Assembly (NCBI GenBank): GCA_947258585.1
Contig: CAMYIZ010000017.1
Span: 1 to 64,000, forward strand
DNA length: 64,000 nucleotides
DNA from: an uncultured Haliea sp.
GTDB taxonomy: Bacteria; Pseudomonadota; Gammaproteobacteria; Pseudomonadales; Halieaceae
Reading direction: 5' to 3'
The translations under genes were made by a program, and so were the position numbers. Of this stretch, positions 54,788 to 62,701 are shown piece after piece. The notes beneath the pieces are model-generated. The model saw only the letters and a program-made list of their open reading frames with translations. It made no database searches and was not told where the DNA came from. The stretch's first letter is position 1. Each line of letters starts with the position of its first letter.

Positions 54788-56946
54788 GCCCGGCCTCCGC
54801 GCCGCCAGCGGTGGTAGCGCTCCAGCCAGCGCAGCACGCGCTCGGGGGCGTGGGCTTTTTTCCACTCCCCGGCGGCGTACTTGTTGGCCTCCGCCAGGGT
54901 CGGGTAGGTGTGGATGGTGCCGAGGATCTTGTTCAGCCCCAGACCGTGGCGCATCGCCAGCACGAACTCCGCCAGCAGGTCGCCACCCTGGGTGCCGACG
55001 AGGGTAACGCCCAGGATACGGTCGCGGCCCGGCACGGTCAGGACCTTGACGAAGCCGCTGGTGGCGCTGTCGGCAATCGCCCGGTCCAGTTCCGCCAGCT
55101 CGAAGCGGGTGACCTCGAAGGCAATGCCGCGCTCGCGGGCTTCCTCCTCGCTCAGGCCCACCCGGGCTACTTCCGGGTCGATGAAGGTGGTCCAGGGGAT
55201 CACCGAGTAATCCACCTTGAAGCGCTTGAACTGGCCGAACAGCGCGTTCACCGCCGCGTACCAGGCCATGTGGGCGGCAGTGTGGGTGAACTGGTAGGGA
55301 CCGGCGACATCGCCGGCGGCGTAGATGTTCGGATACAGGGTTTCCAGGTAGTCGTTGGTCGCCACGGTCTTGCTGGTGGGTATGCCCAGCTCTTCCAGGC
55401 CATAGCCGGTGAGGCGGGCCTTGCGGCCGACGGCTACCAGCAGCTGGTCGAACTCGATGGTTTTTTCCTCGCCCGCATGGGCCACCACCAGCAGTTTGCG
55501 CTCGCCGTCCCGCTCGCAGCGCAGGGCGGCGTGCCCGGTCAGCACCTGCACCCCGTCCCGCACCAGCGCCTGCCGCGCCAGCTCGGAGACTTCCGGGTCC
55601 TCCTTGTGCAGGATGCGCTCGCCGCGCTGGACCAGGCTCACTGTACTGCCCAGGCGGGCAAAGGCCTGGGCCAGCTCGCTGCCGATGGGACCGCCGCCCA
55701 GCACGACCAGGCGCGGGGGTGGTGTATCCAGCTCGGCGAAGGCGCCCCACAACGTGTCGCTGGTGACATAGCCCACGTCCTCCAGCCCAGGCAGGTCCGG
55801 TATCAGGGGGGCGGCGCCGGCGGCGATGACAATCGCCCGGCTGGTCAGGCGCTGGCTGCCGCCGTCGTTGAGGGCAATGTCCACGGTCCAGGGGTCGATG
55901 ATCTTCGCGTAGCCCTGCAGCACTTCGACGCCCAGCCCCGTGTAACGCTCAACACTGTCGTGGGGCTCCACTTCGGCGATGATCCGGTGCACCCGCGCCA
56001 TGACCGCACGGAAGCTGAACTGCGGTGTTGCCGGCTCCAGCCCGTAGTGGTCGGCGTGGCGCATCTGCTGCGCGACTTTCGCGCTTTTGATCAGCGCCTT
56101 GCTGGGTACGCAGCCGTAGTTGAGGCAGTCGCCGCCCATTTTGTGGGCCTCCACCAGGGTGACCTTCGCCTTTACCGCCGCGGCGATATAGGCGGACACC
56201 AGGCCGCCGGCGCCGGCCCCGATCACGACCAGGTTGCGATCAAAACGCTTCGGCTTGCGCCAGGGTTTGTAGACCCGCTGCCGCTGTACCGCGGCGACGA
56301 TGGCCCTGGCAATCCAGGGGAACATCCCCAGCAGCGCGAAGGACAGCAACAGCTCCAGTGACAGGATATCCCCGACCCGCTCTATAGCCGCGAGCTGGGT
56401 GCCCGCGTTCACATAGACCGCGGTCCCCGCCAGCATGCCCACCTGGCTGATCCAGTAGAAGGTCCAGGTGCGCAGCCGGGTCAGACCCATCACCAGGTTG
56501 ATGATAAAGAAGGGAAAAATGGGCACCAGGCGCAGGGTGAACAGGTAGAAGGCGCCGTCCCGTTCAATGCCCCGGTCGATGGCCTTGAGGCGCTCCCCGA
56601 AGCGCCGCTCCACGGTATCGCGCAGCAGGAAGCGCGCCACCAGGAAGGCCAGAGTGGCGCCTATGGTGGAGGCAAAGGACACCAGCAGCAGGCCCTGGCC
56701 GAGCCCGAACAGGGCGCCACCCGCCAGGGTCATGATCGCCGCACCCGGCAGGGACAGGGCTGTGACAATGACATAGATGACAAAGTAGGCCGCTGGCACC
56801 AGCACCGGGTGCTGAGCCAGCAAGCCGGCGAAGCGCGCCTGGCTGGTCTTGAGCTGGTCCAGGGTCAGGTAATCGTCCAGACCCAGGGCGAAGAACGCCA
56901 GTACCAGGGCAGCGACGGCAGCAATCAGCAGCAGTTTCTTGTTCAC
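54784..56946 (-). CDS. Fusion: VTT (TVP38/DedA-like) membrane domain + FAD-dependent disulfide oxidoreductase (MerA-like)
   Basis: Protein of 720 residues. The GTG at 56946 has GAGGA about six bases upstream. Residues 1-225 are a TVP38/TMEM64-type membrane domain with several hydrophobic helices and the motif SLPGAAIMTLAGGALFG near 67. From about 232 follows a class I pyridine nucleotide-disulfide reductase: VVIGAGAGGLVSAY for FAD, redox pair in GGDCLNYGCVPSKAL near 265, a second Rossmann VVLGGGPIGSEL for NAD(P)H, NIYAAGDVAGPYQFTH, and the dimerisation domain to the end. The closest soluble types are mercuric and dihydrolipoamide reductases. No C-terminal Cys pair, as MerA would have, is seen. 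It lies between ArsS and DUF547 in one operon. Confidence 0.92.
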   Translation of the reverse strand: MNKKLLLIAAVAALVLAFFALGLDDYLTLDQLKTSQARFAGLLAQHPVLVPAAYFVIYVIVTALSLPGAAIMTLAGGALFGLGQGLLLVSFASTIGATLAFLVARFLLRDTVERRFGERLKAIDRGIERDGAFYLFTLRLVPIFPFFIINLVMGLTRLRTWTFYWISQVGMLAGTAVYVNAGTQLAAIERVGDILSLELLLSFALLGMFPWIARAIVAAVQRQRVYKPWRKPKRFDRNLVVIGAGAGGLVSAYIAAAVKAKVTLVEAHKMGGDCLNYGCVPSKALIKSAKVAQQMRHADHYGLEPATPQFSFRAVMARVHRIIAEVEPHDSVERYTGLGVEVLQGYAKIIDPWTVDIALNDGGSQRLTSRAIVIAAGAAPLIPDLPGLEDVGYVTSDTLWGAFAELDTPPPRLVVLGGGPIGSELAQAFARLGSTVSLVQRGERILHKEDPEVSELARQALVRDGVQVLTGHAALRCERDGERKLLVVAHAGEEKTIEFDQLLVAVGRKARLTGYGLEELGIPTSKTVATNDYLETLYPNIYAAGDVAGPYQFTHTAAHMAWYAAVNALFGQFKRFKVDYSVIPWTTFIDPEVARVGLSEEEARERGIAFEVTRFELAELDRAIADSATSGFVKVLTVPGRDRILGVTLVGTQGGDLLAEFVLAMRHGLGLNKILGTIHTYPTLAEANKYAAGEWKKAHAPERVLRWLERYHRWRRGGRA

Positions 56947-56994
56947 GATTTTCCTCGGGAGTCTGTTTGGGCAAGGTTGGCGTCGGCATGGCAA

Positions 56995-57957
56995 TTACTG
57001 CGGCAGGGCGCCGCCGCAGCTGCTGCCCTGGCCGGCGGTGCAGCCGTAGCAGTGCTCGGCAACCCGGATTTCCCGGCCACTGAGGTCGCTGTCCAGCAGG
57101 GTTTGCAGCCTGGGCCGGGAGGTCGCTCCCGCCAGTGGCAGGTCCAGCTGCTGGTTGAAGTCGCAGTCATACAGGTAGCCCTGCCAGTCCACGCTGACCA
57201 GTGACCGGCACATGACCGAGGCCAGGTTGTGCGGCTGGTAGGCGTCTTTCAGCAGTTGCAGGTAGGTCCCAAACTGGCCCTTGGAAATCAGGGTGCTGCC
57301 AAAACGCTTGATCGGCATGTTGGCGAGGGTGAACAGGGCGTTGAATTCAATCCCGAAATGGCTGTACAGCTCCCGCTTGTAATCGGCCTCCAGCGCCCCT
57401 TGCTCCGGCGGCAAACTGGGGCCCAGCGGGTTGTAGACCAGGTTCAGGGTCAGGTCGCTGCCGGCCCTGCCGTAGCCCAGGGCGTTCAGCGCCTGCAGGG
57501 CGGCGATACTCTTGTCGAACACGCCATTGCCGCGCTGCTGGTCGACGTTGGCGGGGGAATAGCAGGGCATGGAGGCGACGATGTCCACCCCTTGCTGGGC
57601 CAGGAACTCAGCCATGGACTCATAGCCCGGCTCCTGCAGAATGGTCAGGTTGCAGCGGTCCATGACCTTGACCCCCAGAGCGCCGGCCGCCATCACCAAT
57701 TCACGAAAGCGCGGGTGCATTTCCGGTGCACCGCCGGTGAGGTCCAGCAGCTGGATATTGCGGGCCTCGAGGATTCGCGGGATCAGCGCGATGTGCTCGT
57801 CGTCCATCATTTCGGTACGGGTGGGGCCGGCATTGACATGGCAGTGCACGCAGCTCTGGTTGCACAAGTAGCCCAGGTTCACCTGCAGGGTGTGCAGCTC
57901 ACCCCGGTTGATCGGGGGGAAATCGGTCGCTTCCAGCAGGGGCAGTGTGGCGTGCAT
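56995..57957 (-). CDS. arsS: Arsenosugar biosynthesis-type radical SAM protein (ArsS-like)
   Basis: Radical SAM enzyme of 320 residues. The ATG at 57957 has AGGAGA ten bases upstream; a TTG further up is less likely. The 4Fe-4S/SAM motif is CNQSCVHCHV near residue 33, followed by LLDLTGGAPEMHPRF near 75. The C-terminal DUF3641-like part has YDCDFNQQLDLPL near 263 and a Cys-rich end HCYGCTAGQGSSCGG, typical of ArsS. Studied ArsS proteins add an adenosyl group from SAM to methylated arsenic on the way to arsenosugars. The usual methyltransferase ArsM is not in the window. It heads an operon with the VTT-reductase fusion and DUF547. Confidence 0.88.
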   Translation of the reverse strand: MHATLPLLEATDFPPINRGELHTLQVNLGYLCNQSCVHCHVNAGPTRTEMMDDEHIALIPRILEARNIQLLDLTGGAPEMHPRFRELVMAAGALGVKVMDRCNLTILQEPGYESMAEFLAQQGVDIVASMPCYSPANVDQQRGNGVFDKSIAALQALNALGYGRAGSDLTLNLVYNPLGPSLPPEQGALEADYKRELYSHFGIEFNALFTLANMPIKRFGSTLISKGQFGTYLQLLKDAYQPHNLASVMCRSLVSVDWQGYLYDCDFNQQLDLPLAGATSRPRLQTLLDSDLSGREIRVAEHCYGCTAGQGSSCGGALPQ

Positions 57958-58291
57958 GGGGTCAGTGGTCTCCTGGGTGGCGAAAGGTAGTGGTCGACTT
58001 CGATTCAACAGGATACGCCGGCGCCGGTTTTAGTACGTCTCGAGGGCAGTATCCTGTAGTTTGGCATCGATCAAGGTGTCATGCACGCTGCTCAGCCGGG
58101 CGCAGCTGCATGAGACAGCTGCTTGGGAGGCTTGGTTCCGCCTTTTGCGGAAACGGGACAGGCCCCGGGCTGCTCCCGGGTCGGCGGGAAAGAGGCTTGT
58201 GGGAGGCTTGCGCTTGTGCCTCCCCCCTGGGCGCGAAAGTCGGTCAGGGGGAGGCTTTGCTGGTTGGAGCTACGGTGCGGGCTGCCTCGGG
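57958..58291. other. Hairpin-rich intergenic region (334 bp)
   Basis: No gene is supported here. It holds several inverted repeats: TTCCGC/GCGGAA with loop CTTTT (58136-58152), and the set GGGAGGC (58201-58207), GCCTCCCCCCTG (58218-58229) and CAGGGGGAGGC (58245-58255), where the middle arm can pair with either neighbour. The word GGGAGGCTT occurs three times (58125, 58201, 58249). It follows the sorting-signal gene and precedes the arsS operon on the minus strand. No T-run follows the hairpins, so ordinary termination is not supported. Confidence 0.5.
58201..58255. repeat. Three-arm alternative hairpin set
   Basis: Arm A GGGAGGC, arm B GCCTCCCCCCTG and arm C CAGGGGGAGGC: A pairs with B (7 bp, loop 10) or B pairs with C (11 bp with one bulged C, loop 15), but not both. 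This layout resembles attenuators or switchable RNA leaders, or it may simply be a decayed repeat. Confidence 0.4.
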
Positions 58292-58834
58292 TCAAACCTC
58301 GTCGCAGATTGGCAGCGCACAGCTGTTGCCGGAGGCAATCGGACTGTCGATGACGCAGGCAGGATGGGCCTCACCGTTATTGGGTATCAGGGTGCAGGTA
58401 TCGCCCGGATCAGCAAATTCATAGCCAAGCACGCGCATGGCGTTGGGGCAGTCATTGGTGAAGATGTTGCCTCCCCGGGTCAGGATCGCGTAACTGCCCC
58501 CGGTTTCGCAATCCCCCTGCGAGGTAACGCTGAAGGAACTGGTCGCCATGCTGCGCTCAATACCAACGCCACCCGTCACGAGGCCGGCGGAGCACAGGGC
58601 AATGGCGGCGGCCCGGCCGGTCTTGCCATCTTTCGCCGTCCGCAAGGCAACCACGGCGAGGAGCAGGGCGAGGACAACAAGGGCAGCGGTGCCCAGTGTC
58701 GGAACGGGTATGAGGGAATTGGGGCCGAAGGTGACGACGACGCCCGGCCCTCCTGCCAATACCACGGGTGCGGCGGTCATTGTTGAGAGGGCAAGTGCCA
58801 GGCGCGCTGCCGGGCGGCGAAGATCCGTGTTCAT
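58292..58834 (-). CDS. Small exported protein with mid-protein exosortase signal (midcut-by-XrtH type)
   Basis: Protein of 180 residues, start ATG with GGAGGA eight bases upstream. Residues 1-27 are a signal peptide (ending VVLAGG). In the middle, near residues 41-66, is LIPVPTLGTAALVVLALLLA followed by RTAKDGKTG: a Pro-Thr-Leu-Gly motif, a hydrophobic helix and basic residues, which is the layout of an IPTL-type exosortase H sorting signal but not at the C-terminus. The C-terminal 90 residues have six Cys (GDCETGG, NDCPN, DTCTL, PACVID, SCALPIC) and look extracytoplasmic. It fits the family known as midcut-by-XrtH. No exosortase gene is in the window. It is divergent from the sterol-desaturase-like gene. 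Confidence 0.75.
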   Translation of the reverse strand: MNTDLRRPAARLALALSTMTAAPVVLAGGPGVVVTFGPNSLIPVPTLGTAALVVLALLLAVVALRTAKDGKTGRAAAIALCSAGLVTGGVGIERSMATSSFSVTSQGDCETGGSYAILTRGGNIFTNDCPNAMRVLGYEFADPGDTCTLIPNNGEAHPACVIDSPIASGNSCALPICDEV

Positions 58835-58967
58835 GGTTGTGTCCTCCAGTCGAAAACTTGTCTAGCCGGGATACGCGTCTAGTGTGCCGCTAACGAGGGT
58901 TAGTTTGCAAGCTTGAGGGCGCCCAGGGATCGGTTATCATTGGGGGTCTGTCAGTGCCGGAGTGTTC

Positions 58968-59801
58968 ATGGAAACCGAGATCGTCGTAACGTCCCTGTCC
59001 ACACAGGTGTACACCCTGACCTTCGCGGTGTTCGGCATCTGCATGCTGTGGGAGATGTTTGCCCCGCGCCGCAAGGTGGCCAAAGGTCTTGCCTGGCGCT
59101 GGGGCAACAACTTTTCCCTGGGTCTGGTCAGCTGGTACCTGACTGCGGTGGCGAATACGCTGCTGGTGCTGTGGGTGGCGGACTGGACCGACGAGCGTGA
59201 GCTGGGCGTGCTGGCGCCGCTGGGGCTGGGGGCTACAGCGGAATTCCTGATTCTGCTGGCGTCGACGCAGCTGCTGGGCTACTGGGTGCATGTGGCCTTT
59301 CACCGGGTGTCCTGGCTCTGGCCACTCCATGCGGTGCACCATTCCGACACCGAGGTGGACGTTTCCACCGGCTATCGACATCATCCGCTGGAGCCGTTGC
59401 TGACCCTGCCCATCAGCGCGCCCCTCGTGTTCTTGCTCGGGGTGTCCCTGGAGGCCGCGGTCTTCTACCGTCTGTTCGCGGTGGTGGCAACCGTGTTCAG
59501 TCACAGCAATGTGCGGATTCCCGAAGGCCTGGAGCGCTACCTGCGCCTGATCGTGCTGACCCCGGATTTCCACCGGGTGCACCACAGTTCCGATCCTCCC
59601 TATACCAACAGCAACTACGGTTCGCTGGTGCCCTGGTTTGACTACGTATTCGGCTCTGCGCGGCACTGGACCTTCAGTGAGCACGAGACCAGGGAGCTGG
59701 GCCTGGAGTACCTGCGCGAGCCGCGGGATTCGCGTTTTGATCACCTGCTGACCCAGCCGCTGTCGGTGCCGGCCGGCGGGGCACAGGAACAGCGGCGCTA
59801 A
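58968..59801 (+). CDS. Sterol desaturase / fatty acid hydroxylase family membrane protein
   Basis: Integral membrane di-iron hydroxylase of 277 residues; the ATG at 58968 has GGAG about six bases upstream. Hydrophobic segments lie near residues 10-28, 50-72, 82-100 and 145-175. The three His boxes that hold the di-iron centre are HVAFH near 105, [11 protein letters not shown] near 118 and HRVHHS near 205, with SHSNVRIP between. The substrate is a lipid of unknown type. It is upstream of the his operon on the same strand, but a separate promoter is likely before hisB. Confidence 0.9.
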   Translation: METEIVVTSLSTQVYTLTFAVFGICMLWEMFAPRRKVAKGLAWRWGNNFSLGLVSWYLTAVANTLLVLWVADWTDERELGVLAPLGLGATAEFLILLASTQLLGYWVHVAFHRVSWLWPLHAVHHSDTEVDVSTGYRHHPLEPLLTLPISAPLVFLLGVSLEAAVFYRLFAVVATVFSHSNVRIPEGLERYLRLIVLTPDFHRVHHSSDPPYTNSNYGSLVPWFDYVFGSARHWTFSEHETRELGLEYLREPRDSRFDHLLTQPLSVPAGGAQEQRR

Positions 59802-59849
59802 GTCCGCGGCGCGCGTTTTCCCGGCGGTGAATTCCCCGCCGCTTTCTTC

Positions 59850-59855
59850 TATAAT
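59850..59855 (+). promoter_or_regulatory. Candidate -10 box of the hisBHAF operon
   Basis: A perfect TATAAT lies 61 bases before the hisB ATG at 59917. Seventeen bases upstream is GTGAAT, a weak -35. No His leader peptide with a run of His codons is seen, so regulation by the classical enterobacterial attenuator is unlikely here. Confidence 0.45.
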
Positions 59856-59916
59856 GTCGCGCTTTTCCGGGCCTGGCCCCGGTTCCTTTTGGCCAGTGCA
59901 GGTTCTGGAGCACAGC

Positions 59917-60510
59917 ATGTCCGAGCGCAAGGCAAGCGTCACTCGCAATACCCTGGAGACCCGGATCACCGCCACGGTGGACCTGGATGGTAGCGGCGAG
60001 GCGAAATTCGACACCGGTATTCCCTTCCTGGAACATATGCTGGACCAGATTGCCCGCCACGGCATGATGGACCTGGATATCGTCGCCAAGGGTGACCTGC
60101 ATATCGACGACCACCACACGGTGGAAGACATCGGCATCACCCTCGGCCAGGCATTCACCAAAGCCGTCGGCGACAAGAAGGGCATCGTCCGCTACGGCCA
60201 CAGCTACGTGCCGCTGGACGAGGCCCTGTCCCGGGTGGTGGTGGACTTCTCCGGCCGCCCCGGGCTGGTCTACCATATCCCCTTTACCCGTGCCCAGGTG
60301 GGCGGTTTTGACGTGGACCTGTTCCAGGAGTTCTTCCAGGGCTTCGTCAACCATGCCCAGGTCACCCTGCACATCGACAACCTGCGGGGCGACAACAGCC
60401 ACCACCAGATCGAAACCGTGTTCAAGGCCTTCGGCCGCGCCCTGCGCATGGCCCTGGCCGCGGATCCGGCAATGGCGGGCATCACGCCCTCCACCAAGGG
60501 TGTGCTGTAA
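59917..60510 (+). CDS. hisB: Imidazoleglycerol-phosphate dehydratase
   Basis: Histidine biosynthesis, step 6: dehydration of imidazoleglycerol phosphate to imidazoleacetol phosphate. The 197 residues correspond to a monofunctional HisB, without the N-terminal phosphatase of the E. coli fusion. The start at 59917 gives [17 protein letters not shown]. The manganese-binding His motifs are [14 protein letters not shown] near 37, [10 protein letters not shown] near 64 and [17 protein letters not shown] near 160. It is followed 4 bases later by hisH. Confidence 0.97.
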   Translation: MSERKASVTRNTLETRITATVDLDGSGEAKFDTGIPFLEHMLDQIARHGMMDLDIVAKGDLHIDDHHTVEDIGITLGQAFTKAVGDKKGIVRYGHSYVPLDEALSRVVVDFSGRPGLVYHIPFTRAQVGGFDVDLFQEFFQGFVNHAQVTLHIDNLRGDNSHHQIETVFKAFGRALRMALAADPAMAGITPSTKGVL

Positions 60511-60514
60511 TCCC

Positions 60515-61165
60515 GTGACCGGTACCGTTGCAGTTATCGACTATGGCATGGGTAACCTGCACTCCGTGGCCAGCGCCCTGGCCCACGCCGGCGCCGACCG
60601 GGTGGTGGTCACCCACGACGCCGCACAGATCCGCGCCGCCGACCGGGTGGTGTTTCCCGGCGTGGGTGCCATCCGCGACTGCATGGCGGAGATCCGCCGC
60701 CTGCACTGCGACGAGCTGCTGCAGCTGGCGCTGACCGAGGAGCGCAAGCCGGTGCTGGCCATCTGCGTCGGCATGCAGGCCCTGCTGGACAGCTCCGAGG
60801 AAAACGGCGGCGTACCCTGCCTCGGCATTATTCCGGGCCAGGTGCGCCACTTTGGCCACCCCCTGCTGGCCGCCGATGGCGCCCGCCTCAAGGTGCCGCA
60901 CATGGGCTGGAATACGGTGCACAAGGTGGGTGACCACCCGCTCTGGGAAGGTATCGCCGATGCGACCCGCTTCTACTTCGTGCACAGCTACTATGTCACC
61001 GCCGAGGACCGCTCCCTGGTCGCCGGCACCGTCGATTACGGGGTTGTCGCCGATGCGGCCCTGGCCCGCGACAACCTGTTCGCCACCCAGTTCCACCCGG
61101 AGAAGAGCCACACTGCCGGGCTGCAACTGCTGCGCAATTTTCTCGCCTGGAACCCCGCATGCTGA
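60515..61165 (+). CDS. hisH: Imidazole glycerol phosphate synthase, glutamine amidotransferase subunit
   Basis: Class I glutaminase of 216 residues that supplies ammonia to HisF. It starts with a GTG at 60515 ([20 protein letters not shown]). The nucleophile Cys is in [12 protein letters not shown] near residue 86; the His-Glu pair is in [12 protein letters not shown] near 195, and FYFVHSYY is also typical. Its last 7 bases overlap hisA. The ribosome site is weak, consistent with coupling to hisB. Confidence 0.96.
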   Translation: MTGTVAVIDYGMGNLHSVASALAHAGADRVVVTHDAAQIRAADRVVFPGVGAIRDCMAEIRRLHCDELLQLALTEERKPVLAICVGMQALLDSSEENGGVPCLGIIPGQVRHFGHPLLAADGARLKVPHMGWNTVHKVGDHPLWEGIADATRFYFVHSYYVTAEDRSLVAGTVDYGVVADAALARDNLFATQFHPEKSHTAGLQLLRNFLAWNPAC

Positions 61166-61893
61166 TTATTCCCGCCATTGATCTCAAGGACGGCCACTGT
61201 GTACGCCTGCGCCAGGGCCTGATGGAGGACAGCACCGTGTTCTCCGACGACCCGGTGGCCGTGGCCAAACGCTGGGTGGATGCCGGCTGCCGGCGCCTGC
61301 ATCTGGTGGACCTGAACGGCGCCTTCGCCGGTGAGCCGGTCAACGGCGAGGTGGTCACCGCGATTGCCGCTGCGTACCCAGGCCTGCCGGTACAGATCGG
61401 CGGCGGCATCCGCAACCTGGAGACCATCGAGCACTATGTGCGCGCCGGAGTCAGCTACGTGATTATCGGCACCAAAGCGGTCAAGGAGCCCGCGTTTGTG
61501 GCCGAAGCCTGCCGCGCCTTTCCGGGCAAGGTCATCGTCGGCCTGGACGCGAAGGACGGCCTGGTGGCCACCGATGGCTGGGCGGAAGTGTCCAGCGTGC
61601 TGGCCACGGACCTGGCCCGGCGCTTCGAGGCCGACGGCGTGTCCGCGATCGTCTACACCGATATCGCCCGCGACGGCATGATGCAGGGGGTGAACGTGGA
61701 AGCCACCGTGGCCATGGCCCGCGCTTCCAGCATCCCGGTCATCGCCTCCGGCGGCATTACCAACCTCGATGACATACGCGCTCTCAAGGCCGTTGCCCGC
61801 GAGGGTATCTGCGGCGCCATCACCGGCCGTGCCATCTACGAGGGCACCCTGGATGTGGCCGAGGCCCAGCGCCTCTGTGACGAGGACGCCTGA
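61159..61893 (+). CDS. hisA: ProFAR isomerase (1-(5-phosphoribosyl)-5-[(5-phosphoribosylamino)methylideneamino]imidazole-4-carboxamide isomerase)
   Basis: Histidine biosynthesis, step 4: Amadori isomerisation of ProFAR to PRFAR. TIM barrel of 244 residues with the catalytic Asp in [15 protein letters not shown] near 8, the second Asp in [12 protein letters not shown] near 171, and phosphate loops IGGGIRN and [10 protein letters not shown]. It overlaps hisH by 7 bases and ends 3 bases before hisF. Confidence 0.97.
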   Translation: MLIIPAIDLKDGHCVRLRQGLMEDSTVFSDDPVAVAKRWVDAGCRRLHLVDLNGAFAGEPVNGEVVTAIAAAYPGLPVQIGGGIRNLETIEHYVRAGVSYVIIGTKAVKEPAFVAEACRAFPGKVIVGLDAKDGLVATDGWAEVSSVLATDLARRFEADGVSAIVYTDIARDGMMQGVNVEATVAMARASSIPVIASGGITNLDDIRALKAVAREGICGAITGRAIYEGTLDVAEAQRLCDEDA

Positions 61894-61896
61894 GCC

Positions 61897-62670
61897 GTGG
61901 GCCTCGCCAAACGCATCATTCCCTGCCTGGACGTGGACAACGGCCGGGTGGTAAAGGGCGTCAATTTTGTCGGCATCCGCGACGCCGGCGACCCGGTGGA
62001 GATTGCCCGCCGTTACAATGAGCAGGGTGCCGACGAGATCACTTTTCTCGATATCACTGCCAGCCACGAGGGTCGTGATACCACGGTCCACACGGTTGAG
62101 CAGATTGCCGAACAGGTCTTTATTCCGCTGACCGTGGGTGGCGGCATCCGCTCCCTGCAGGACATCCGCATCATGCTCAACGCCGGTGCCGACAAGGTCA
62201 GTATCAACACCGCCGCCATCCATAACCCGGAGCTGGTGCGGCAGGCTTCCGAGCGCTTCGGCGCCCAGTGCATCGTGGTCGCCATCGACGCCAAGCGCGT
62301 GGCGGATGTCGACGGCCAGCCGCGCTGGGAAATCTTCACCCACGGCGGGCGCAAGCCCACCGGCATCGACGCCGTGGCCTGGGCGGCGAAAATGGCCGAG
62401 CTGGGGGCCGGGGAAATCCTGCTCACCAGCATGGATCGCGACGGTACCAAAAACGGTTTCGAGCTGGGTGTCACCCGCGCCATTACCGACGCGGTGGATA
62501 TACCGGTGATCGCTTCCGGCGGGGTCGGCAAGCTGCAGCACCTGGTGGACGGCATTCTGCTGGGCGGCGCCGATGCGGTGCTGGCGGCCAGCATTTTCCA
62601 CTTTGGCGAGTTCACGGTGCCCGAGGCCAAGGCCTATATGGCAGAGCACGGGATCGAGGTACGGATCTGA
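61897..62670 (+). CDS. hisF: Imidazole glycerol phosphate synthase, cyclase subunit
   Basis: Histidine biosynthesis, step 5: uses ammonia from HisH to convert PRFAR into IGP and AICAR. TIM barrel of 257 residues starting with GTG. The catalytic Asp residues are in [18 protein letters not shown] near 11 and VVAIDAKRV near 130; [10 protein letters not shown] and [11 protein letters not shown] bind the phosphates. It closes the hisBHAF run; hisI/hisE are not seen after it. Confidence 0.97.
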   Translation: MGLAKRIIPCLDVDNGRVVKGVNFVGIRDAGDPVEIARRYNEQGADEITFLDITASHEGRDTTVHTVEQIAEQVFIPLTVGGGIRSLQDIRIMLNAGADKVSINTAAIHNPELVRQASERFGAQCIVVAIDAKRVADVDGQPRWEIFTHGGRKPTGIDAVAWAAKMAELGAGEILLTSMDRDGTKNGFELGVTRAITDAVDIPVIASGGVGKLQHLVDGILLGGADAVLAASIFHFGEFTVPEAKAYMAEHGIEVRI

Positions 62671-62701
62671 ACTTCGCGGCGGCAGAGGGGGTGCCCGCCT
62701 G

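Noticed and set aside
54788-55750. N-terminal extension of the DUF547 gene
   Set aside because: Out-of-frame shadow of the reductase gene; a signal peptide begins precisely at the GTG 54787 and overlaps the reductase stop.
58061-58786. 241-codon plus-strand frame opposite the sorting-signal gene
   Set aside because: No similarity, no ribosome site, and it covers the hairpin-rich intergenic region plus the antisense of a supported gene.
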